Shown here one piece after another: positions 11,831-23,418 of a stretch of 64,000 nt of DNA (position 1 is the stretch's first letter; the number at the start of each line of letters is the position of its first letter). The stretch is taken from the NCBI RefSeq assembly GCF_034190915.1, contig NW_026947484.1, positions 206,162,657 through 206,226,656 of the forward strand, in the 5' to 3' direction. Source of the DNA: Cavia porcellus. Its lineage: Eukaryota > Chordata > Mammalia > Rodentia > Caviidae. The position numbers and the translations under genes were made by a program. Under the pieces are notes generated by a model, which had not been told where the DNA came from, did no database searches, and saw nothing but the letters and a program-made list of their open reading frames with translations.

Positions 11831-12350
11831 GGTCAGATGTTAATGGATGGTAAGGCTTGCTGGTAGAGAGAACTGGTTAAGAGAGACAGAGGTAGCAAGG
11901 TTCTGACTGCATTTACATAAAGGTAAATAGTCTAAGACCAGGTCTGCGGGTTGAAGCTGTCATTTTTAGGTATAACTTTGGGGCCTGCAGGTTAAGGAGG
12001 GTGAAGAGGAAGCTTGGGAATTTGGATCACCACTTCTCGTTGAGAAGCCCTTTTGGAGAATATTACTGTGCTAAAGCAAGTGCTTGGTAACTCATGCAGT
12101 TTGAATTCTGATATCTATCTATTAATTTGTTCGTAGAGGACAAGAGCTAGGGTTAGGCATGAAATGAAGCGTTAACGTAGGCTGAAGAGAAAGCTGTGCA
12201 GTATGGGTGGTGGTACTGAGACTCTAAAACTGAGGGGCTAGTTTGAAAATGTCTGGAGAGATAATGAGCTAGATGCTGGTAGGTTGTGGAGACCTGGTCT
12301 CTGGTCCCTGCCTCTTTCTTGTCCCTCACTGCCGAGACCAGTGAGGTGCG
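11831..12350. other. Unique sequence, nothing recognised
   Basis: No gene or repeat recognised. Confidence 0.5.
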
Positions 12351-12354
12351 GCCA

Positions 12355-12475
12355 AATCCTTGGAAGTGTTTCTCACCTGCCTGGGGGTCTTCTGGGTTTC
12401 TTTTAAAATGCAGACTTCTCAGCTCCACCCCAAATCTAAATCAGTGGACTTTTCAGGTCACTTACATAGCATTTG
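12355..12475 (+). mobile_element. MER5-like hAT fragment
   Basis: 'ctgggtttcttttaaaatgc', 'agacttctcagctccacccc' and 'aaatctaaatcagtggactt' follow the MER5 order (gggcttgttaaaatgcagattc, ctgggccccaccccag, tctgattcagtaggtc). It lies inside a 144-codon ORF at 12,286-12,720 and explains why that ORF is not a gene. Confidence 0.55.
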
Positions 12476-13105
12476 AGGGTATCCAATTTAATCTTTGTAC
12501 TGGGGAAAGTCTACAGTACATACATTTGCGGGGACCAAGATTAAGTAAATCCTCCACGCAGGGCAAAGCCAGGCTCTGCACTGAGACCAGCTGTCTCCCA
12601 GTCCTCTTCTTTTTCTGCTACACTGCTGCTGCCTCAGTAAGAACACAGACCACCTCTAAAAATTTGCAAATCATGGCATGCCCTGGCATTCTTTTGATGA
12701 ATGCATTAGTAGTCAATTGAGGTTATTTCAGAGCAAAGTCTGTCTTTCAAGCAGGTCTGGATGGGCATCTGTCATTCACAAGTCTTCAGGAGAGAAGCAA
12801 GTCATCAAGTATTCTCTAGCTTTTGTGAAATTTACCTTGGACTTGGAAGCATATTTTTTTTTTTTTATATTTCAAACCTCCTTTTGCTGAGGTTCTATTT
12901 TGGGTGGTCAGACGATAAGCAGGAAGTTTCAAAAGAAAGAATGAAAGGATCATATTTTTCAGGTTTGCTCCTTAATGATGTTCAAAAGAAGCCAGTGTAG
13001 GTGATTGAAGTGTGAACCTACAGGCAGGGTATTTTTTAATTTACATTTAAAGTGGGGACCAAGCCTGCGGGAACCAGGCTGACCTCATTTAGCTGGCAAA
13101 ATGTA
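12476..13105. other. Unique sequence, nothing recognised
   Basis: A T-run lies at about 12,856-12,866. No gene or repeat recognised. Confidence 0.5.
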
Positions 13106-13109
13106 TGTA

Positions 13110-13315
13110 TGTGCATAGCTAATAATGAAAGTATTATATATTTGTGAAGGGTTTTATGATTTCAAAGTCCTTTGACATGCTTTATTATATTTTTGATCCT
13201 TCCAATAGTCCCAAGAGGAAGCTAGAATTATTATTGCTTCTTTGAGCACCTAGAAAATGAGATTCAGACAAATGCAGTAATGTGCCCAGTGTCACCTGTA
13301 CTCCCACAATCATAG
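13110..13315 (-). mobile_element. MIR SINE, degraded
   Basis: 'gatccttccaatagtcccaa' then 'gaaaatgagattcagacaaa' and 'tgcccagtgtcacctgtact' follow the reverse-complement MIR core order. Confidence 0.5.
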
Positions 13316-13389
13316 TGGCACAACACAATTTTAGAGATGGCATCTGGTGCTGCTTTTGTTACAGTGAAAACAACCACAAGATACGATGG

Positions 13390-13530
13390 AAAACTCTCTT
13401 CTAAATCAAAACTAAGTCACTATTTTCCTGGGTGTCACTTCTGACTGCCTTGGACTACTTTTCCGTATCAGGCAAAGCACTTCACTCCTCTGAACTTCAA
13501 TCTTTTCTTCTGAAAGAGGAGGAGAGCAAA
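13390..13530 (+). mobile_element. MIR SINE, degraded
   Basis: 'aggcaaagcacttcactcct' then 'ctgaacttcaatcttttctt' and 'ctgaaagaggagg' resemble MIR plus (gggcaagtcacttaacctct, gagcctcagtttcctcat, ctgtaaaatgggg). Confidence 0.45.
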
Positions 13531-13705
13531 AGTGCTCCACATGCTCTCGGTGTGCTGGAATATTGGAGGCTCCTAGCCCTCTCCTGTCAGGAAGAAGCCA
13601 GCACTGCTTCCCTATCCAGCTCCCTGGGAAGGTCAAATGCATTTTCATTTGCTTCTCAGAAATGGCTGGGATGTTTTGGATTTTTAAATGTGTCCAAAAA
13701 ATAAT

Positions 13706-13945
13706 TTTTTTTTTTTAACTTTTTTTTTTTTGTCTTTTTCGTTTTTATCGGTACCGGGGATCGAACTCATGACCGCCTGCTTGCAAGGCAGGTGCTTATG
13801 CCGCTGAGCTAAATCCCCAGCCCCAAACATTCATTCTTTTTTTTTTTTTTTTTTGTCTTTTTGCTTTTTATCGGTACCAGGGATTGAACTCACGACTGCC
13901 TGCTTACAAGGCAGGCGCTTATGCCGCTGAGCTAAATCCCCAGCA
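13706..13945 (-). mobile_element. Two head-to-tail ID-type SINEs sharing one outer target-site duplication
   Basis: Copy A occupies about 13,706-13,824 and copy B about 13,837-13,945. Both are on the minus strand, each with its own tRNA-like head, 'ggtacc(g/a)' tail and A-run. They are separated by a short spacer ('aaacattcattc'). The 12-bp repeat 'ccaaaaaataat' flanks the pair at 13,694-13,705 and 13,946-13,957, and neither copy alone has it on both sides. Either one SINE landed in the tail of the other, or a dimeric RNA was retrotransposed. Confidence 0.88.
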
Positions 13946-14080
13946 CCAAAAAATAATCTTTAAGACTGTTTTCTCTTATCCCAAGAGGTAGGGGTAGGAG
14001 AACCAGCTCAACTAATAAAGTCCATTTTTTATGTTTAATGATGTTGGTAAAGTGTTGCCACATTGAATTGTCAACTTTTA

Positions 14081-14225
14081 GGCTGGGCACAGTGGTACCT
14101 GTCTATAATCTCGGCATTCAGGAAGGTAAGGCAGGGGGACCCAGAGCTGGAGTCCAGCCTGGACTACCTCATGAGGTCTAGCCTCAAAAACCAAAACCAC
14201 AGTAAAACAACCAAACCAAACAACA
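14081..14225 (+). mobile_element. B1-type SINE
   Basis: 'ggctgggcacagtggtacct', 'ctataatctcggcattcagg' and 'tccagcctggactacctcat' are 7SL/B1 blocks in plus order. The A-rich tail runs into the CAA repeat. Confidence 0.82.
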
Positions 14226-14249
14226 GCAAATCAAAACAGTGACATCAGT

Positions 14250-14283
<34 letters not shown>

Positions 14284-14292
14284 GCAACAGTA
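14250..14292. repeat. (CAA)n microsatellite
   Basis: About 12 CAA triplets just 3' of a B1 tail, a common origin for A-rich microsatellites. Confidence 0.95.
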
Positions 14293-14635
14293 AAACTCAA
14301 TGCTTCAAATTTTTTGCCAAGAATACTTTAAAAAAAGAAAAGAAAGATTGAAGGAAGGAAGGAAACCACAGTGTTCTGGTAGAAGTTACAAAATGGAACA
14401 TGGGTGTGTTCGGAAAGAAAGGATATCTGCACGGTGCTGAGGCAGAACAGCAGAGTTAGGAAGCTTTAGAATTTAGTGATATGGACAACTAACTGTTTCT
14501 GGGAAGATAATGTGTAGCCTGTTAACTGGTGATTTCGTACTGTATATATTTTTTTCTAGAAATACTGTAATTTTTGTACCCTTTTACTGCATTGTTTTTT
14601 TATGTCCTTTCCTTTTTTATTTCTTCTCTCTTTAA
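14293..14635. other. Unique sequence with small GGAA patch
   Basis: A short (GGAA)n patch lies near 14,350. Otherwise nothing is recognised. Confidence 0.5.
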
Positions 14636-14676
14636 ATAAAATAAATAAATAAAGAAAGAAAGAAAGAAAGAAAGAA
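14636..14676. repeat. (AAAT)n/(AAAG)n microsatellite
   Basis: Adjoining AAAT and AAAG tetranucleotide runs. The minus-strand ORF across it (14,556-14,840) is a low-complexity artefact. Confidence 0.9.
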
Positions 14677-14825
14677 TCCCTGATTCTAGCCTCCTCAGGT
14701 CTGAGGCATGGACCCTGTGCTTCAGAGTGAAATAAAGCTTCTTGAAGTATATATAGCAGAAAATGGCTGAGCCAGTGCTTGAAACTAGTCAGTGTTTGAA
14801 TGCTCATTATGTTAGGGGCTTTAAA

Positions 14826-15235
14826 GATGTGATCCCCCAATGTTGCTGGTTGAGTTGGGACCCTCTCCAGTCCGCTCAGCCATCTCAGCTTCTATGCCAC
14901 TGTCCTAAACCCAGCAGGTCAGATCATGACCTTATTTGGAGATAGTGTCTTTACAAAGGCAGTCAAGTTAAAGAGAGGTCCTTCGGTGGACTCTAATCCA
15001 ATATGACTGGTGTTCTCACACAAAGTGGAGATCTGAACACAGCCAGAAATTTAGAGAGAATAACATGTACACAGGAAGATGGGAGCCAAAGAGAAAGCCC
15101 TAGAACAGGCCCTTCTTCCATAGCCTCAGGAAAAACCAGCTGCCAACACCTTGATCTCAGTCTGCTGGTCTCCACAGCTGTAAGGCAAAGGAGTCCCAGG
15201 CTGTGGTGCTTGGCAACCTGTGCCTAGTGACCTGA
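14826..15235 (+). mobile_element. MaLR (MLT1/MST-like) LTR remnant
   Basis: 'cttatttggagatagtgtct' then 'ctctaatccaatatgactgg', 'tgttctcacac', 'aacatgtacacaggaagatg' and 'ccaacaccttgatctcagtc' are the ordered landmarks of MaLR LTRs. Its 3' end (gtgagaaataaa... block) is degraded after about 15,180. ORFs on both strands here (14,993-15,175 and 15,003-15,227) are incidental. Confidence 0.7.
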
Positions 15236-15935
15236 TTCAGCAGGCATTGTTTTCTTTATTTGATAGTTGAAGAGGAGGGAAGACTGTCAGGTGAGGCATT
15301 AAGTTAGATTCTCGAGTCCAGACATAATTGTTGGGAGATGGACTCTGTTGGGAAGGAGAGTAACAAGTTGCATGGATTTTATCCCCTCTACCCAGTCCTA
15401 TTTTTGAAAACTGCCCATTGAAAGCTTCCAACCATTTGGTGACCCCTCACTTTTCTTTACAGTTGCACTATATAATTTGTTCCCATTTTTTTTTAAGAGA
15501 AGGCTTTTCCTTAAGTGTTTTCAGCTGTGAGAATTGGTTGGTAACAGGTATAGGTAGATAAACCTTCACTTTAGCAATTGGCAAATTTAAACACTTTAGC
15601 ATATCAAGTAGCTGTGTTGTACCCATAGTGTCCAACCATAAACCCCACAGTTTCCTTTTCAGGTCATTTGGATGAGTTTATGAGTTGGGGAAAAGAAAAG
15701 ACAAAGGTTATATGAGATGTTGGGAAACTTGATTGGGGAAGGCAGCCGAAGATGTTTGAGGAGTGTGGGCTTGAAGTGATAAGGTCATGGCTAGCTTGTA
15801 GTTGGAGACAGAGTTTACAGTTTGAATTCCAGAGGTTTCCTCACCCACATATGGGAATGATGAGATGAGCTGTGTGTATGCAAACTGCTGAGGTCCAAGC
15901 TCGGCATGTGGGGGTGCCCCATACTGGCTGTCCTC
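15236..15935. other. Unique sequence, nothing recognised
   Basis: No gene or repeat recognised. Confidence 0.5.
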
Positions 15936-15939
15936 ATGG

Positions 15940-16060
15940 TCTCGTTGTGAGGACTTGTTTGTATGTCCCTCTCCTGTTGGACTGTGAGCTACTCAAGGAC
16001 CTCTTACTCATCTGAGTGAATGTCACTTTAGTACTAAAGGAATATTGTTTTCCTCCAGCT
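15940..16060 (+). mobile_element. L2 LINE 3' region remnant
   Basis: 'ctgttggactgtgagctact' followed by 'caaggacctcttactcatct' matches the L2 block (ctagactgtaagctcctt, gagggcaggg...cttattcatctt) in plus orientation. Confidence 0.5.
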
Positions 16061-18840
16061 TTTCTCTTAGTCATATCTGTCGCTATCACATTTTGGAGAA
16101 TATGGAAGCAGAGGGGTTTGTTTGGCCAGCAGTTGGTGGCAGTTGGGTGGACAATGGCTTCATTTTAAAATATATCTGATTCTGGTATAGACATGCAATT
16201 GTCTTGTCTATACAGGTCAGGGACAGCACTTTAGCAATGGCAGGTATAGATTTAAAAACTAAGGGTCAGAAAAGGCAGTGGAGTTTTGTTGTTGTCTACA
16301 GTGTGTAGCAAGTGTCTGCATACAACAGAATGGATGATTATACAATTTGTCATGAAGAAGCGGCACAAAGGAGAAGATAATTTCCTTAGAGAGCCTGAGT
16401 GACTTTGTGTTATCACGACCTGTGTGTACTGTCCAAGCTTTGCTTGTGGTATGTGTGCAGCCTGCTCTTGCCTCCCTCCCATCTTTCTTCTCCTTCAGTG
16501 TCAGGCTTGTCTGTGGAGATGCTGTTCCCTGTCCTAAGATAGTGAAGGAAGTATCCTTCGTCCCTACACTTCCTCCCTCCCACCCCTTCCTAATCCCTGT
16601 CATTTAAGATGCTGTGGGCACTTGATAGACACTAGTTAAAGTTTGTGCCTGTCTTTCTCTGCCTTTGCTTTTCTCCCAAAGTCTGATTCTCAGAGGTGTG
16701 AGGCTTCTCTATTTTAATTGAGCTACCAAATCATTTTAAATGATATTAGGGCTAGCAAATAAACAAATAATTTAGTGGCTTTTATACCTACAGTCAATTT
16801 AAAATTTTCTAGCTCTTCATTGAAGTCTTATTGATCTGCAAGAGGAAACACAAGGCTATTAATGTAGATGCAGTATAAATAAGGGTCCTGCAAATAGAGT
16901 CAGTACCATGACCTTGCACATTGTAGACCGTAGCAAGTGATGGGAAAAATCTGACTTGTCAGGCAAGAGTTGGGCAGTTTGGTGGGGACATTGTCATCTT
17001 CTGCTGTCATTTTGAGGTGACATTTGGGTGTCAGTTGGCTCATGTTCTGTGGATTTCTGTATGTTTTCCCTTCCTTTTAATCCTAGTGGACTTATAAAAA
17101 TGAGTTATTGGAGATGAAAGCTTGTCATCTTTAAGACATTACATATTTTATTTTAAATTGGTGGTTCAAGAAACTTGGAGTTTTATAGTAAGATTCATAA
17201 AATTCAAAGGTGTGCATATGTGATGTCTGGGAGGGCTAAGGAAAAGTTTAGAATTAGCTGGGCCAAATAGCTGGGTTCAAGATAAAAGGAATGATTTATT
17301 TCTTATTTTGTAAGGGATAGTTGGGAAACTTGCATAGTATACTGTTGACCTATTTTGATGGCAGGACATGGCCTATTCTTTGGCATGCTATGTCCAGTTG
17401 ATTTTATGGGGCAGTGGATATTTACTTGTTCTGCCTTGTGAAAAAGACCTGTTGGATGCCGTGCTGTGTTGAAACAGTATCTTGCTAGCTGTGAACATTC
17501 TGTGAACATTCTGTGTACAAAGCAGGAGTTATGGATAGGCATCCTATTCTTTCCATGTACTTGTATGGAAAATTGATTAACAATATAACTATGTAAGCCA
17601 GCAGTCAGAGAGTTTGTAATTGACTTTGAGGAAAGATTTATTATAGTATACAAAGCCATTCTCTTTTATATATATTTTTAAAAATCCATTTCATAATTAA
17701 ATTGTGGTAAGGACTCATCTTAAGCCTCATCTCTTGCCTTGCAGGCTAGCTACAGTATGTGGAAACATAACTCCATGTGCTTCAGTGGAGACCTTAATGG
17801 TCCTGGGATGCTGTGATGCTCAGGGCAAGATTACATCAGTTGAAGACTCCTGGTTCCTTAAGTTTCAATTAGAAATGCAAAAAGGTTTCACCTGGGGGAA
17901 AGCCAAACTGCATTTTAACTTGCTATCTCATGCTACTGTCCTCACCAACATAAGATCCTTGCCTACATAAGATCCTTATCAGCATAAGATCACCGCCACC
18001 CTCTGAGTGATTCAGTACTACCTTTGACTATTTTGTGCACCCACTAAATAGTAGTTTGCTCAGAGTGTCTTTGTTTTTGCTCATCCTGAGACATTGACTT
18101 CCCAGCCTCTTATATATTTTGAAAGTGTGTCTCCTTGTGTTTCTCTGTCTCTTGCTGTACCCCTCTCTAGGAAGATCAAGAAACTAACCTATCCCTGATA
18201 TTACAGATACAAAAAGCATTCCTAAAGAAGTATTTCCCAGGGTTATTTTCATAGAAGACATTCCAAATATGGTGACCAGTTAGCTGTAGGTTAATATGCT
18301 TGAGAAATGCTGGGAATTAAACCCTCCCATTAAACTTTTACAGTGTGAATTAACTTGTTAATGACTCTAAGAAGTCTTACAGTAAAGATATCTATTTAAC
18401 TTTGTCTAGCTCAGTTTTTCTCAATAATGCTATTGGAAGCAGTTTTTTCTTTTTTTCTCTTTCTTTCTTTTTTGCATACTACCATGAATGCCTTGGATAA
18501 TGGTGTTTCTTTGTAACACACTTTGGAAGCATCATTGTAAAATATGAGCCTTTGCAAGAGTGGGAGGGTATTATTTTAAGTTGTACAGATTCTTGCAAAC
18601 AATATTTTTTTCTCATTGATACCTATAGAAATCTACACAGTCTTATATTCAATAATGCACAGAAGGTGAAAATTTATAGTCAACTGGCTTATTTCTCAAG
18701 ACAAATATTAGGAAAATCTAACACATCTCAAGGTTTCTGCAGTAACACTGAAATCTGTGTACAAGCAAATAGAACAAGAACTAGTTAGAGTTGAAGAATG
18801 ATACAATAGAGACTGAAGTCCAAGGAGCTGTAAAAGTAGA
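16061..18840. other. Unique sequence, no gene recognised
   Basis: The largest ORFs (16,259-16,603 minus; 17,303-17,659 minus, 118 codons) have no recognisable domain. A 13-bp direct tandem duplication ('gtgaacattct' core) lies at about 17,490-17,515. A T/C-rich patch lies at 18,445-18,475. Confidence 0.45.
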
Positions 18841-18844
18841 ATAC

Positions 18845-19270
18845 AGATTTATTTATATTCATTTAACAATTATTCATTAGTTATCTATTAGTTTCCAGCA
18901 CCATGCTGAGCTCAGGATTCAGCTGTGAAGACACAGTCCCTAATTTCAAGGCCTGGAGAGGAAGACATAAAAGCACACAGGTTATGAAACTTTATTGCGT
19001 GGTATGTCATGATCGAGAAGGAGAAGATATTGGGAAATACAAAGCAGAAGTAATTAATCAAGACTTGTTAGATAAAAGCAAAGTTTGTTAAAAGAAAAAG
19101 ACATCCAAATGAAGGTGGAGAAAGTAAGGAGCCATCGAGAATATTGGTCTCAGCAGAGGTGACAGAATTCTTGAGGGAACAATTGCAGTATGTTTAGGGA
19201 AGTTGGAGGGGATGGGGGGATAAAATGCCTCTTGTTGAGACCTAGAGTGACTGGATAGGAGAGGCTAAGC
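18845..19270 (-). mobile_element. L2 LINE 3' region, ancient
   Basis: 'catttaacaattattcatta', 'ccagcaccatgctgagctca', 'gtgaagacacagtccctaat' and 'ttcaaggcctggagaggaag' follow the reverse-complement L2 order (tcaacaaatatttattga, ccaggcactgtgctaggtgc, cagtgaacaaaacagacaaa). The ORF at 18,903-19,091 lies within it. Confidence 0.6.
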
Positions 19271-19995
19271 ATGGTGTTACTGGCCTACAAAGGCCTTGTC
19301 ACCCATGCTTAAGGGTGTCTTATATCTCTGTGACTGATATGAGGGATAAAGAAGTGAACCGTTAGGGACCATTATTCTGGCACATAGATCGCTATGGAAC
19401 AGGAAGTAGATCAGTGGATGGCTTAAAATCAGACTATAAAGGAAGATAATGCCATGATTAAAGTATCTCCAAACCAACCAATGAGTGGACTTCACCAATA
19501 TCCTACTGAGGAGGAATAAGAGATTAGGCTAGAATCACAATGGAGTCCTATGTAAAATTTGGAAGTTTACATAAGTGTGCATGAATAACTCCTTACATGT
19601 CTACATTCTTGTCAAATGATTATATGTTACTTATGTATTATCTTTCTTGTTTGTCCATGATTTATTCTATTAGTGCATACTAAGTTTCTGGCAGTGGCAA
19701 CTGTGAAGGTATAAGATGACACAATGACAGGCTGCTATACATTTTAGATGGGAACCTGACATCACTGAATTATTAGTGGTTTTAAATATGAGATTACCAT
19801 TGTGATAAGTTGCATCAAGAAGTACATATTGTTTGGAGACCAAGTCTTGAGGGTCAGAGAAGAGTCATCTGGTAAGGTACGCTTTTGGCTAACAGCTGAA
19901 ACTGAACAGGAATTAACAAAAAGTGCATCAAAGGAGAACAAGTAGCACCATGACAGATAATGATGTGATGCATTGAAGGAACTGATGGGGCTTGA
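19271..19995. other. Unique sequence, possibly decayed L2
   Basis: It lies between two L2-like stretches of the same orientation and may be part of one long L2, but no block is clear enough to assign. Confidence 0.3.
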
Positions 19996-20660
19996 ACCCA
20001 TGGGCCAAAGAGGAGAGGAGCTGTGGAGAGTGGAAGTTAAGAGGTTTCAGACTCCATAAGGTCATCCAAATGAGTTAAGAAATCTGCTTTTGTTATAAGA
20101 TCAATGAGAAAGACATGGAGAATTTTAAATTTATTATATCACAAAGTCATGTTTTGCAAAGAGTATGCTGGTTGCAATGTGGAAGATACAATGAAGGAAG
20201 CTCAAGGGAACATGAGTGTGTAGAGTTGGCTATTGTGGGAATCTTTTCTGAAGATGGCAGTTCCTTGGTCTAGGGTGGTAGCAGATGAGGTGGAGAAATG
20301 TACTAATATTTAAGAGCCATTTAGCAAGTAAACTTTACAGACATGTGATAGACTGCATATAAAGCACGATAAAGAAGTCATCCTTTAGTCCACGTATAAT
20401 GAAAATAGAGAACATTGGGTCAGGTTTTAGGGAAACACCATGTAATCAGTGTTGGTCATATGGCTGTGAGTTCTGAGGGCTGAGACACAATTTGGGAGAG
20501 TGGACATGAGGAGTAGTATTAGGGAATGAGTGAGAACTGAGGGGAGCTAGAATCAAGGAAAGCTTTGAGATGTTCCAGGCTGAGGAGGCTGAATGTGGAA
20601 AAGACCTTTGAGACCAGGCAGGGAAGTGAGAGACAGTGAGCAACATGAGGCATGGAAGGC
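19996..20660 (-). mobile_element. L2 LINE internal/3' region, ancient
   Basis: 'cttggtctagggtggtagca' with 'gatgaggtggagaaatgtac' is a characteristic reverse-complement L2 block (cttggactagggtggtagcag, tggaggtggagagaag). It is followed by GA-rich L2-like text. The ORFs at 20,446-20,646 and 20,553-20,750 are incidental. Confidence 0.5.
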
Positions 20661-21790
20661 AAAGGAAGAGATTATTCCAAGATGAAAAATGCCTACATCA
20701 GTGATTGCCATGGAAATCAAAATGAAAATTAGTGACATGGAGGTGATCACTGGCCCTCACATCCAACAAGTGTCCTCTTAGAGAGGCAGATGCCTGAACA
20801 GAGTGCCTTTTATGAAATGTGCAACAAAGACTCCTTCAGGAATGTGAGGCAGAGGCCAACTGTGTGAATCAACAGCTGTGTGTATTCATAGGTCTGATGT
20901 AATATTGAACAAGGAAACATCACCTCTTACGTGATAGCCTTACCCCTTATATGGTCCCAGAAGAAGCACCTCTTTCCTATGGGTCACATATTCCCCTCCG
21001 CACACACTTGGAATGTATATATTCTAAGTACCCTGAGACTATCTCATTTTTGCCTTCTGTCTATTTCATCTTTGAACGTTCAGTATTCCATAAATGGTTT
21101 TTAAATGACTATTATAGAAAGACTTCAAAATACATTTAAAATACTAGAAGCACTTTACCAATTTCTTTGGTTTGATGGAGTGAAGTAAAATTATAATACC
21201 TTGTCATGTTAAAATAAAGCCTTTACTTTTATATTCATCTTGTAGAGAACCTGAAAAAGAAACAGAAATATTCAAATTTTTTCTCCCAGAAGGCTGCAAC
21301 TGATTAGTTTTGCTAGATATTGAGTACCTTCAAAATTCTTGCTAGGGTTGAGCTCCTTGAATATAATTTATTTTTTGTTTATCCTCTTGGGCAATGAAAG
21401 TAAGCATTCATTTCAAACTTATATTATCTCCACTTTATTGAACCACTCCACAAAAACTGAAGCATGATTTACAATAATGTTTCATAACAACTAGTGTTAA
21501 TAAAATGGGTAAAGGTTTTGCAAACTCTTCAGAAATGAGGCTTTAAATTTTTGGAGAAGAAAGGATATTATGGAGTGCAATTTATAAAGTTAGCTGGATT
21601 AAATTTAGTTTTCAGGCACCTTGGCTCTCTATAAACTTATATTTCTGTCAGTTGATGAAGATAATTGTGTAAAAATAGTGAACACTTCATGCTTATTTAA
21701 AGTCTACTTTGATCTTATATGGCCATTTGATAGGGTGCTTTGTAGAATTCCATGTAATTTCAAAAGAAATATCTATATTACCTTGTTCCC
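20661..21790. other. Unique AT-rich sequence, nothing recognised
   Basis: No gene or repeat recognised. Confidence 0.5.
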
Positions 21791-21794
21791 TAGG

Positions 21795-21965
21795 GCTATT
21801 GTTCTCACATTGAGGTTCTGGGATAGCAGCAGTATCACCTGAGAACTTACTAGGATATAAATTCTGTGACTCTGCCTGTACTTATAGAGTTACATATTCT
21901 AGGGTTAAATCTCAGGAGCCTCTTTAGGAAGCCCTGCAGGTGATGTGAATGTTTCTTTAAGTTTT
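21795..21965 (+). mobile_element. MER5A hAT non-autonomous transposon
   Basis: 'gttctcacattgaggttctg', 'cagcagtatcacctgagaac', 'ttactaggatataaattctg' and 'gccctgcaggtgatgtgaat' follow the MER5A order (gttctcaaagtgtgg, cagcatcacctgggaac, ttgttagaaatgcaaattc, ccctccaggtgattctgatg). Confidence 0.75.
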
Positions 21966-22285
21966 CAGAGCCAGTTCTTGGGGTATCAATATTGCAGAGG
22001 TCATATGTGTCTGTACTACAATATTATATCCTAGCATAAGCATAATCGGGGCATTTATTTTGACAGCTGCTCTGTCAATGTGTATCATGATTACTTCCTC
22101 TGGCATTGCAATGTTATGGTGGCCTGCATATCTCTCCAAAGAACTGAAGTTTTTCTCTCCTGTATTCTGACATCCAAGAATCCCAAGAACTGTAATGCTG
22201 ATGACTCACTCCTTGCTACACTAGCTGAAGAGCACAGAGATCACTTCTTTTATAGTGCCACCTAATGAACCCTGTTTGTAATCAA
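21966..22285. other. Unique sequence, nothing recognised
   Basis: Two short overlapping ORFs on opposite strands without recognisable products. Confidence 0.45.
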
Positions 22286-22478
22286 GTACTGTGTTAAATA
22301 CTATGTTTCTTATATCTTTAAACTTTCCAGTCAACCTATGAGTAGGCATTTTAATCTTCATGCCACATAGGAGGAAACTGAAGCTCACAGTTTTAAATAC
22401 TTACTATCACTATGGTTAAACAGCACAGCAAACTTTAAGCCCATGTTGTTAGCCAGATGTGCTATCCATGGCTCCTGG
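22286..22478 (-). mobile_element. MIR SINE
   Basis: 'ccagtcaacctatgagtagg', 'cataggaggaaactgaagct' and 'ggttaaacagcacagcaaac' are reverse-complement MIR landmarks in order. Confidence 0.7.
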
Positions 22479-22727
22479 TTCTCCTCATCAGAGGCCTTTC
22501 CCATTGCCTTTCCTGTTGACTCCTGCTCTGGCACACCTGAGCTCCAGGTTTCTTTCTGCTGCAGTGGGTGACTTGGAGCTTTTGACTTGAAAATTCTTTA
22601 TACTCAGGTTAAAAAAAAATCTTTAGAAGAGTATAGCAATGTGATTTTTGAGAATTCTGAAGAACTAAAAGAAAAGAAATGTGAATATGATAAACAAGTT
22701 TTCACTAAATTGCCCAGCTGAATATTT

Positions 22728-22842
22728 TTTTTTTTTGACACAGATTCTTATTTTGTAGTTTATACTGGTCTTGAACTTGGGACAATCCTAACCTCAGCCT
22801 CCTGAGTGCTGGGATTGTAAGCATGTGCTCCCATACCTGGAA
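22728..22842 (-). mobile_element. B1-type SINE
   Basis: A T-run, then 'ttatactggtcttgaacttg', 'cagcctcctgagtgctggga' and 'ttgtaagcatgtgctcccat' form a reverse-complement B1. Confidence 0.82.
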
Positions 22843-22849
22843 ACTCAAG

Positions 22850-22922
22850 TGAATTTGTAACTCCCCTGCCTCACCCTCCTAGAATGCTGGGATTGTACGA
22901 ATGTACTATCACATTCAGCTAA
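22850..22922 (-). mobile_element. Partial B1-type SINE
   Basis: A second 5'-half B1 fragment ('ctccctagaatgctgggatt'-type block) abuts the previous copy in the same orientation. It may be the other half of a dimeric B1 or a second insertion. Confidence 0.6.
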
Positions 22923-23340
22923 TTTGCATGCATATATAATTAACAGATACTGAGATTTATTTTTAGGTGACCAATTATCTTAAGTCAAGGATTCCTAGGC
23001 TTGATGTCCTTGATATTTTGGTATCCTTTATGTTTTAGACCAGATAATTTTTTCTTGCAGGTGACTCCCCTGTGTAATTGTAATGTGTTCAGCAGTACCT
23101 TTGACCTAGAGGGCAGTAGCAAACATTCCCTCTGAGTTGTGATAATAAAATGTCTGTAGAAATTACTAAATGTCTCCAATGCAGAAACCACCCATCCCTC
23201 AGTTGAACCACACTATTCTGGAGACTCTTTCTTTTTTCTGTCTATGTATTTCTGGAAATTATCTCAGCTTTATCATTCATTTATATAGTAATGTTTTAAT
23301 ATTTTGTGTTCTCAAAGTGTTCCTCTGAAAAATTAGAATA
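22923..23340. other. Unique sequence, nothing recognised
   Basis: No gene or repeat recognised. Confidence 0.5.
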
Positions 23341-23341
23341 C

Positions 23342-23418
23342 TGTGTGACTGGAGCTCAGCACCTGGCAAATGTGAGGTCCTGAGTTTGATTCCTGGTACC
23401 AAAAAAATAAAGTAAAAT
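23342..23418 (+). mobile_element. ID-like SINE, old
   Basis: 'tggagctcagcacctggcaa', then 'gaggtcctgagtttgattcc' (B-box-like) and 'tggtaccaaaaaaataaag' form a diverged tRNA-derived ID element with an A-rich tail. Confidence 0.6.

Noticed and set aside
12286..12720. 144-codon plus-strand ORF
   Set aside because: It runs through a MER5-like fragment, has no recognisable domain, and overlaps other-frame and antisense ORFs of similar length.
13706..13945. tRNA genes
   Set aside because: The tRNA-like heads with A and B boxes belong to ID SINEs with A tails and TSDs. No cloverleaf with matching acceptor stem is followed by a Pol III terminator.
17303..17659. 118-codon minus-strand ORF
   Set aside because: No domain, signal peptide or codon bias. 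It contains a simple 13-bp tandem duplication.
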